10,299 nucleotides of DNA from Rhizobiaceae bacterium (lineage in GTDB: Bacteria > Pseudomonadota > Alphaproteobacteria > Rhizobiales > Rhizobiaceae): NCBI GenBank assembly GCA_020696915.1, contig JAJFMR010000073.1, forward strand, positions 1-10,299, written 5' to 3'. Positions 4,825-10,299 of the stretch are shown here, piece by piece; the stretch's first letter is position 1, and each line of letters opens with the position of its first letter. Position numbers and translations under genes: made by a program. Below the pieces are notes generated by a model that was not told where the DNA came from, did no database searches, and saw only the letters and a list, made by a program, of their open reading frames with translations.

Positions 4825-7764
4825 ATGCCCAACAAAATGCTTGTAGACGCCTCCCACCCGGAGGAAACGCGGGTTGTCGTAGTTCGCGGTAACCGCATCG
4901 AAGAGTTCGATTTCGAATCACAGGACAAGAAGCAGCTCAAGGGAAACATCTATCTGGCGCGGGTGACACGCGTCGAACCCTCCCTCCAGGCTGCTTTCGT
5001 CGAATATGGCGGGAACCGTCACGGTTTTCTGGCCTTCAGCGAAATCCATCCCGACTATTACCAGATTCCCGTGGCGGACCGTCAGGCGCTGTTGCGCGCG
5101 GAGGCGGAGGAGGCCGCCTACGACGACGACGAAGAGCGAAACGGCGAGGACCGCCAGGACCGCGGCCGCGGCAATCGCCGCCGGCGGCGAGGCGGAAGGA
5201 GTCGCGACCAGGGCGACGACGCGCCGCAAGGAAGCCTGGAAGCGCGTGACGAGGCGCAGCCCTCCCTTTCCGGCGACGAAAGCGCGGCCGAAGACGGTGA
5301 AGCATCTGATTCTTCCCGGTCGCCAGGCGAGGCATTATCCGCCGGACCGGCGGAGCCGCGGCCTGAAGAAGCGCCTGAGGCCGAAACGTCAGAGGATGAG
5401 GCGGCGGGGCCGCCTGCCGCCAGCGAGGACGACGATCCGGGCCGCACCACCTCGATGGCCGCTTCCGTCGAGGCCGCCGTCGTATCCGAGCCGCTTGCTG
5501 GCCAATCCGAGGTTGAGGACGGACGCGGCCAGGTCGAAGAGGTTCCGGCTGCCGGCCGGGATGACCAGGAAGTCGAGTCGGTCGGCGCGGAGGACGCGCT
5601 CGAGGAAGTCCGCAATCGCCGCAAGCCGGTTCGGCGCCACTACAAGATCCAGGAAGTCGTCAAGCGCCGCCAGATCCTGCTCGTACAGGTCGTCAAGGAG
5701 GAGCGCGGCAACAAGGGAGCCGCGCTCACGACTTACCTCTCTTTGGCGGGCCGCTACTCCGTGCTCATGCCCAACACCGCTCGCGGCGGCGGCATTTCGC
5801 GCAAGATAACCAACGCGCAGGACCGCAAGCGGCTGAAGGAAGTGGTGCAGGACCTCGACGTTCCGCAGGGGATGGGCGTGATCCTGCGGACGGCCGGCGA
5901 AAGCCGGACCAAGGCCGAGATCAAGCGCGACTACGAGTATCTGATGCGCCTGTGGGAGAACGTCAGGAACCTGACCCTGCAGTCGATCGCTCCGGCGCTC
6001 GTCTATGAGGAAGGCTCGCTGATCAAGCGCTCGGTGCGCGACCTCTACAACAAGGATATCGACGAGATCCTCGTGTCGGGAGAGGAAGGCTACCGCGAGG
6101 CCAAGGACTTCATGCGCATGCTGATGCCCAGCCATGCCAAGGTGGTCCAGCCTTATCGCGAGACCACGCCGATCTTCGTGCGCTCGGGCATCGAGGCGCA
6201 ACTCGACAGGATGCTGCAGCCGCAGGTGACGCTGAAATCCGGCGGCTACATAATCATCAACCAGACGGAGGCGCTGGTCGCGATCGACGTCAATTCGGGC
6301 CGCTCGACCAAGGAGCACTCGATCGAAGAGACGGCGCTGCACACGAATCTCGAAGCGGCCGAGGAGGTCGCCCGGCAGTTGCGGCTCCGCGACCTTGCGG
6401 GACTGATCGTCATCGACTTCATCGACATGGAGGAGAACCGCAACAACCGCGCCGTCGAGAAGCGGCTGAAGGATCATCTGAAGAACGATCGCGCGCGCAT
6501 CCAGCTCGGCCGCATATCGCATTTCGGACTGATGGAGATGTCGCGACAGCGGATCCGCGCCAGCGTCCTGGAGTCGACGATGAAACCCTGCCCGCATTGC
6601 GGCGGCACGGGTCACGTGCGCTCCGAATCCTCGGTCGCCCTGCTGGTGGTGCGGGCGATCGAGGAATTCCTGCTGAAGGACGCCCGCAGCAACATCACCG
6701 TCAGGACGCCGGCCTCGACGGCCCTCTATGTGCTCAACCACAAGCGGAGCATGCTCACCGAGCTCGAAGTGCGCTTCGGGCTCTCCATCACCGTCGAAGC
6801 GGACGATGCGGTCGGCTCGCAGCACTATCAGATCGTGCGCGGCGCCGTCGTGGAGAGACCGCTCGTGGCAGCCGAGCCGGCTGCCGGTCCGGCCTATGCT
6901 CCCGACGAGCCCGAAGACGAGTTCACGGACGACGAGGAAGAGGTTGCGGCGCCGTCCGAAGGGCAGCCGGCCGAGCAACATGCCGTCAATGTCGGTGAAG
7001 ACGGCAATCGGGATCGCAAACGGCGGCGGCGGCGGCGGCGGCGCGGCGGCAGGGACCGCGAGGTCGAGGCCCCGCATGATGGCGCCGTGACTGACGAGGC
7101 GGCGGAGCCGCAGGTAGCGGAAGGTAGCGCCGACGAGGCCGAAGAGGAACTCCCGGAAGCCACCGCGGGGCCGGAAGTGGGCGACGACGACGGCCAGGCC
7201 CGGAAGCGGCGCCGCGGCAAGCGTGGCGGCAAGCGCAACCGCAGGGACGACGACCCGGCGTCTGAGGACGCCGCCGACGGCGCGCTCGATCCTGAGGTTG
7301 CCGGGGCCGCAGCGCTGGCCCCGCCGGTCGCCGGGATCGGTCCCGAAGAGGTACTCGCCGAAGCCACTCCTGTCGAGGCGGCGCCTAAAGGGCCGATGGA
7401 AGCCGAGCCAACGCCTTCCGGCGAACCGAGGAAGGCTCCGCGCCGACCCCGCGCCAGGAAAGCCGCGACCCCCGGGGAGCCGGCCGCAGCGGTACCCGGC
7501 TCGGAGAAGGCTGACAAGGAACGAGCCATCTCCGACGCAGAGCCCGTCGATGCGCGGTCCGCCGATGCACAGCCCGCCAATACAGAGCCAGTCCCGGCAA
7601 GGCCGGCGGATCGGGCGAGCGAGCCACGGCCCCTGGAACCCGCGGAGGCCGACCCTGACGATGCGGAGGTCGAGCCCGCCATTGCCTCGGCAGCTGCGGA
7701 TGAGCCGGCCGAGGAGGAACGTCCCAGGAAAGCCGGGTGGTGGAAACGCCGGAGCTTTTTCTGA
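4825..7764 (+). CDS. rne: Ribonuclease E
   Basis: This 979-residue endoribonuclease makes the rate-limiting cuts in mRNA decay, processes rRNA and tRNA precursors, and is the scaffold of the RNA degradosome. The S1 domain begins in residues 35-95 (GNIYLARVTRVEPSLQAAFV), is interrupted by a low-complexity insert of about 170 residues (97-266) with one Arg block (118-126) among acidic stretches, and resumes at about 270-320. The catalytic domain has the metal-binding aspartates D488 (VAIDVNSGRSTK) and D531 (IDFIDMEENRNN), matching E. coli D303 and D346. The zinc-link is CPHCGGTG (C589, C592). The disordered C-terminal half (about 680-979) alternates acidic stretches with Arg blocks (731-743, 792-807, 869-879) and ends in KAGWWKRRSFF, the short GWW motif that recruits PNPase in Caulobacter RNase E. 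The ATG at 4825 was chosen because MPNKMLVDASHPEETRVVVV matches rhizobial RNase E starts as I know them. A GTG at 4777 would add 16 unrelated residues. Confidence 0.97.
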   Translation: MPNKMLVDASHPEETRVVVVRGNRIEEFDFESQDKKQLKGNIYLARVTRVEPSLQAAFVEYGGNRHGFLAFSEIHPDYYQIPVADRQALLRAEAEEAAYDDDEERNGEDRQDRGRGNRRRRRGGRSRDQGDDAPQGSLEARDEAQPSLSGDESAAEDGEASDSSRSPGEALSAGPAEPRPEEAPEAETSEDEAAGPPAASEDDDPGRTTSMAASVEAAVVSEPLAGQSEVEDGRGQVEEVPAAGRDDQEVESVGAEDALEEVRNRRKPVRRHYKIQEVVKRRQILLVQVVKEERGNKGAALTTYLSLAGRYSVLMPNTARGGGISRKITNAQDRKRLKEVVQDLDVPQGMGVILRTAGESRTKAEIKRDYEYLMRLWENVRNLTLQSIAPALVYEEGSLIKRSVRDLYNKDIDEILVSGEEGYREAKDFMRMLMPSHAKVVQPYRETTPIFVRSGIEAQLDRMLQPQVTLKSGGYIIINQTEALVAIDVNSGRSTKEHSIEETALHTNLEAAEEVARQLRLRDLAGLIVIDFIDMEENRNNRAVEKRLKDHLKNDRARIQLGRISHFGLMEMSRQRIRASVLESTMKPCPHCGGTGHVRSESSVALLVVRAIEEFLLKDARSNITVRTPASTALYVLNHKRSMLTELEVRFGLSITVEADDAVGSQHYQIVRGAVVERPLVAAEPAAGPAYAPDEPEDEFTDDEEEVAAPSEGQPAEQHAVNVGEDGNRDRKRRRRRRRRGGRDREVEAPHDGAVTDEAAEPQVAEGSADEAEEELPEATAGPEVGDDDGQARKRRRGKRGGKRNRRDDDPASEDAADGALDPEVAGAAALAPPVAGIGPEEVLAEATPVEAAPKGPMEAEPTPSGEPRKAPRRPRARKAATPGEPAAAVPGSEKADKERAISDAEPVDARSADAQPANTEPVPARPADRASEPRPLEPAEADPDDAEVEPAIASAAADEPAEEERPRKAGWWKRRSFF
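7021..7041 (+). repeat. (CGG)7 trinucleotide run in rne
   Basis: Seven consecutive CGG codons, followed by CGC, encode eight arginines (residues 733-740) in the disordered tail of RNase E. Slippage would change the arginine count without shifting the frame. The run forms one of the basic, probably RNA-binding blocks. Confidence 0.8.
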
Positions 7765-7800
7765 CGGTTTTCAGGGTGTTGATGACTGTTCATGGAGCAC

Positions 7801-7816
7801 GCTGCGAAGATGCAGC
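7801..7816. terminator. Weak hairpin between convergent genes
   Basis: GCTGC (7801-7805) and GCAGC (7812-7816) form a 5-bp stem with a six-base loop, between the rne stop at 7764 and the aminotransferase stop at 7823. There is no T-run on either side. It is the only candidate in the 58-base gap, so termination here may instead be Rho-dependent. Confidence 0.2.
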
Positions 7817-7822
7817 CTGCTT

Positions 7823-8977
7823 CTATGGACGGCCCAGCCAGCTGCCGATGCGCTCCAGCGCGGTTTGCATGTCCGCAAAGCTGCCCGCGTAGGAGAAGCG
7901 CATGAACCGATGGCCGGCATGCGGGTCGAAGTCGCGGCCCGGCGTCGCCGCAACGCTTGTCTCGGCGAGCAGCCGCCGGGCAAACTTCATGCTGTCGTTG
8001 GTCAGCCGCGAAACATCGCAGAAGGCATAGAAAGCGCCGTCCATGGGTGCGGCGAGCGCGAAGCCGAGTTCGGGAAGGCGCTGCATCAGCAGCCGGCGGT
8101 TCGCCGCATAGCGTGCCTTGACCGCTTCGAGCTCCCCGGTCGCGGCGAAGGCTTCGATTGCGGCGAGCTGCGATAGCTCGGGCGGCGAGATGTAAAGGCT
8201 CTGCGCGATTCGCTCGACCTGCCTGACCAGTCTTTCAGGCAGCACCATCCAGCCGATGCGCCACCCCGTCATGCAATAATACTTCGAGAACGAGTTGATC
8301 ACGGTAACGTCCGCGTCGAAGGCAAGTGCCGAGACGTCGGGCGCCGCATAGGCCAGCCGATGATAGATCTCGTCCGAGATCACGGCGATGCCGAGTTCGC
8401 CGGCCGTTCCGACCAGATCGGCCAGCTCGCCGGCGCCGATCACCGCTCCGGTCGGATTGGCGGGACTCGCGAACAGCACGCCGCGCAGCGGAGTCTCGGC
8501 GTGCGCCGCGCGCAGGTGCCGGGCGTCGAGATGGGCGGCACCTTCGAGCTCGATCTCGACCACACGGATGCCGAGCGCCGCCATGATGTTGCGGTAGGCA
8601 GGATAACCGGGTGCAGCGATTGCCACGCGGTCTCCGGCATCGAACATCGCCAGGAATGCGAGGTTGAAGGCCGCCGACGAACCAGTGGTGACGGCGATCC
8701 GCGTCGGCGGGACGTCAAGGCTGTAATGCTCGCGATAGTGCTCTGAAATCGCCTCCCGCAGGGCGGCAGCCCCCAGTGCGTCGGTATAGCCGATACGGCC
8801 GTCGGCAAGCGCCCGGGCGGCTGCCTCTCGTACCCGCGTCGGCGCGGGGTCGGAGGGCTGTCCGACCGCCATCGAAATGACCGGCCGGCCAATTGCTTTC
8901 AGCCGATTGGCTTCGGCGAGAATATCCATTGCGTGAAACGGCTCGACATCGCCGCGTCTGGAGATCGATACGCTCAT
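7823..8977 (-). CDS. PLP-dependent aminotransferase, class I/II (fold type I)
   Basis: This 384-residue cytoplasmic enzyme of the aspartate aminotransferase superfamily should transfer an amino group between an amino acid and a 2-oxo acid. By pattern with E. coli AspAT, the visible PLP residues are N174 (SPANPTG), D202 and Y205 (VISDEIYH), and the Schiff-base lysine K232 in NSFSKYYCMTGWRIG. R240 follows eight residues later, as K258 and R266 do in AspAT. R360 (HRFMRFSYAG) is placed to bind the substrate carboxylate. TGSSAAFNLAF (98-108) is the phosphate-binding segment. The donor and acceptor cannot be inferred. Neighbours give no pathway clue: it converges on rne and diverges from an M48 protease gene. 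The ATG at 8977 starts MSVSISRRGDVEPFHAM, which fits the family, although its AGGA lies only one base away. A GTG at 9046 would add 23 residues and has no ribosome binding site. Confidence 0.92.
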   Translation of the reverse strand: MSVSISRRGDVEPFHAMDILAEANRLKAIGRPVISMAVGQPSDPAPTRVREAAARALADGRIGYTDALGAAALREAISEHYREHYSLDVPPTRIAVTTGSSAAFNLAFLAMFDAGDRVAIAAPGYPAYRNIMAALGIRVVEIELEGAAHLDARHLRAAHAETPLRGVLFASPANPTGAVIGAGELADLVGTAGELGIAVISDEIYHRLAYAAPDVSALAFDADVTVINSFSKYYCMTGWRIGWMVLPERLVRQVERIAQSLYISPPELSQLAAIEAFAATGELEAVKARYAANRRLLMQRLPELGFALAAPMDGAFYAFCDVSRLTNDSMKFARRLLAETSVAATPGRDFDPHAGHRFMRFSYAGSFADMQTALERIGSWLGRP

Positions 8978-8992
8978 GTCCTGAGTTCGGCC

Positions 8993-9017
8993 CGGCGCGC
9001 CGTCGGGCGGCGCGCCG
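8993..9017. repeat. Paired 10-bp GC palindrome upstream of the aminotransferase
   Basis: CGGCGCGCCG occurs at 8993-9002 and again at 9008-9017, separated by TCGGG. Each copy is itself palindromic, so the pair is at once a direct and an inverted repeat with a 15-bp period. In the aminotransferase transcript it would form a very stable 10-bp hairpin 15 bases before the start codon, close to the ribosome binding site. As DNA it could be a tandem operator shared by the two divergent genes. Confidence 0.6.
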
Positions 9018-9112
9018 CACAAATGCCCGATTGATGTGGGGATCACAAGTTCATGAAGTCCGTGCGGTCGTCTTTCATTCGTCTGTCCCCTCGTTTAGCT
9101 GTGATTTCCGTA

Positions 9113-10299
9113 ATGCATCCCTTTGCAGCCCCACGTACACGCATCCTGACGAGCCTGCTGCTCGCGGCGCTGACGACAATCGCCGCCAACGCCACGGCGC
9201 TGGCGCAGCAGGGCCGCGTGCCGGTTGTCCGCGATGCCGAGATTGAAGCTCTCGTTCGCGATTATGCACGTCCGATCTTCAAGGCGGCAGGCCTTTCCCG
9301 ATCAGGCATCGACATCATTCTGGTGAATGACCCGCGCTTCAATGCCTTCGTGGCCGGACGACGCATGTTCATCAACACCGGCTCGCTTCTTGCCGCCGAG
9401 ACGCCGAACGAGATCATCGGCGTGATCGCCCACGAGGCCGGGCATATCGCAGGCGGTCATCAGGAGCGACTTCGCCAGCAACTCGCGCGTGCCCAGACGA
9501 TGGCGATAATCGGCACGGTGCTCGGCATGGGAGCTGCGGCTGCCGGTGCTGCAACCGACAACAGCGGCCTCGGCAAGGCAGGCGCCGGCATTGCCGCCGG
9601 CACCAGCGAGTTCGCCCGGCGCGGCCTTCTCGACTACCAGCGCTCCGAGGAAGCGACGGCCGACCGTTCGGCAGTGACCTATCTCGAGGCGACCGGACAG
9701 TCCGCCAAGGGCATGCTGAAGACCTTCCAGCGATTTCAGAGTGCGCTGTCGCTCGCCGGCACCCGGGTCGATCCCTATCAGCTCAGCCACCCGATGCCCC
9801 GCGATCGAATAGCCAATCTCGAAGCGCTTGCCAGAAAGAGCGTGAACTTCGATCGGGCCGATCCGGAAAACCTGCAGATGCGTCACGATCTGATGCGCGC
9901 CAAGATCGCCGTCTACACGCAGGGTCAGGCGGCGGCATCCCGTCTGTTTCGCACGGAGCAGCCTGGGCTTGCGGGAAGATATGGCGACGCCCAGGCGACG
10001 TTCCTTTACGGCAATCCCGCATCGGCACTCAAGAAGGCTGACGCGCTGCTGAAGGCGCAGCCGAAGAATCCGTATTTTCACGAACTGCGCGGCGACATCC
10101 TGCTGCGTGCGAACAGGCCCGCCCAGGCCGCCGAGGCCTATTCCCGCGCCGTGGCGCTCGACCCGGCGAAGTCGGGCATCCTGCAGGTCTCCTATGGGCA
10201 GGCGCTGATCGCCACCGGCAAGCCGGAAGCGTTGAAGAAAGCGGTCTCCGCGATAGGCAGAGGGCTGGAGCGCGACAAGGAATACGTCAACGGCTACAC
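9113..10299 (+). CDS. M48 family metalloprotease with TPR-like region (BepA-like), partial at the window end
   Basis: The frame runs off the window after 395 codons. Residues 1-32 form a signal peptide with early arginines, a leucine/alanine-rich core and an ALA-Q cleavage site, so the product should be periplasmic. The M48 domain has the zinc motif HEAGH (107-111) and the third ligand E180 in the ExxxD pattern EATAD. HPMP at 226-229 resembles the HPLP-type loop that holds a regulatory histidine in E. coli BepA. A Gly/Ala-rich helix-like stretch (about 127-168) lies between. From about residue 250 the protein is helical and repeat-like (for example NPYFHELRGDILLRA, 319-333), as in TPR domains. 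BepA-type enzymes degrade or help assemble outer-membrane proteins such as LptD, and this role is inferred. The ATG at 9113 gives a compact signal peptide. An in-frame ATG at 9053 would add 20 residues that include rare TTA and GTA codons. Neither start has a clear ribosome binding site. Confidence 0.92.
   Translation, partial: MHPFAAPRTRILTSLLLAALTTIAANATALAQQGRVPVVRDAEIEALVRDYARPIFKAAGLSRSGIDIILVNDPRFNAFVAGRRMFINTGSLLAAETPNEIIGVIAHEAGHIAGGHQERLRQQLARAQTMAIIGTVLGMGAAAAGAATDNSGLGKAGAGIAAGTSEFARRGLLDYQRSEEATADRSAVTYLEATGQSAKGMLKTFQRFQSALSLAGTRVDPYQLSHPMPRDRIANLEALARKSVNFDRADPENLQMRHDLMRAKIAVYTQGQAAASRLFRTEQPGLAGRYGDAQATFLYGNPASALKKADALLKAQPKNPYFHELRGDILLRANRPAQAAEAYSRAVALDPAKSGILQVSYGQALIATGKPEALKKAVSAIGRGLERDKEYVNGY

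Noticed and set aside
4398..4892. A 164-codon plus-strand frame in the amiC-rne gap
   Set aside because: It runs into the rne coding region in another frame and has no ribosome binding site and no recognisable sequence.
5389..7077. A 562-codon open frame on the minus strand opposite rne
   Set aside because: It lies antisense to the conserved catalytic region of RNase E and has no recognisable domain.

Overview
The window is GC-rich chromosomal DNA that looks like an alphaproteobacterium of the order Hyphomicrobiales (Rhizobiales), probably near Mesorhizobium and other Phyllobacteriaceae. The assignment rests on three things read from the proteins: an RNase E with a large insertion in its S1 domain and a C-terminal GWW motif, a rhizobial-type PBP1A, and the order aminotransferase / rne / amiC / mrcA. 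All five well-supported genes are ordinary core genes. I see no tRNA, rRNA, insertion sequence, CRISPR array, prophage or obvious transferred cassette.

Layout, left to right. Positions 1-26 (minus) hold only the first codons of an unidentified gene with a good ribosome binding site. Positions 27-299 are non-coding. On the minus strand this stretch could fold into three hairpins and then an intrinsic terminator. It is the least expected part of the window. Positions 300-2741 (minus) encode the bifunctional penicillin-binding protein 1A (mrcA). A 215-base gap with a terminator-like hairpin separates it from amiC (2957-4186, minus), a periplasmic N-acetylmuramoyl-L-alanine amidase. Positions 4187-4824 are a 638-base divergent control region containing two near-perfect palindromes and, next to the rne start, a possible hairpin switch over the ribosome binding site. 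Positions 4825-7764 (plus) encode RNase E. The convergent gene at 7823-8977 (minus) is a PLP-dependent class I/II aminotransferase. A 135-base divergent gap with a paired 10-bp GC palindrome separates it from an M48 metalloprotease with a TPR-like C-terminal region (9113 to beyond the window end, plus).

How the genes work together. mrcA and amiC act on the same polymer: PBP1A polymerises and cross-links peptidoglycan, and the amidase removes stem peptides so that daughter cells can separate. The M48 protease is probably a BepA-like periplasmic quality-control enzyme, so it also belongs to envelope maintenance. RNase E is the core of the RNA degradosome and is likely to control its own mRNA. 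The aminotransferase is metabolic, and its substrate cannot be read from the sequence.

The window contains no complete new protein system. The non-coding observations are hypotheses built from base pairing seen by eye, with no folding energies or comparative data behind them.
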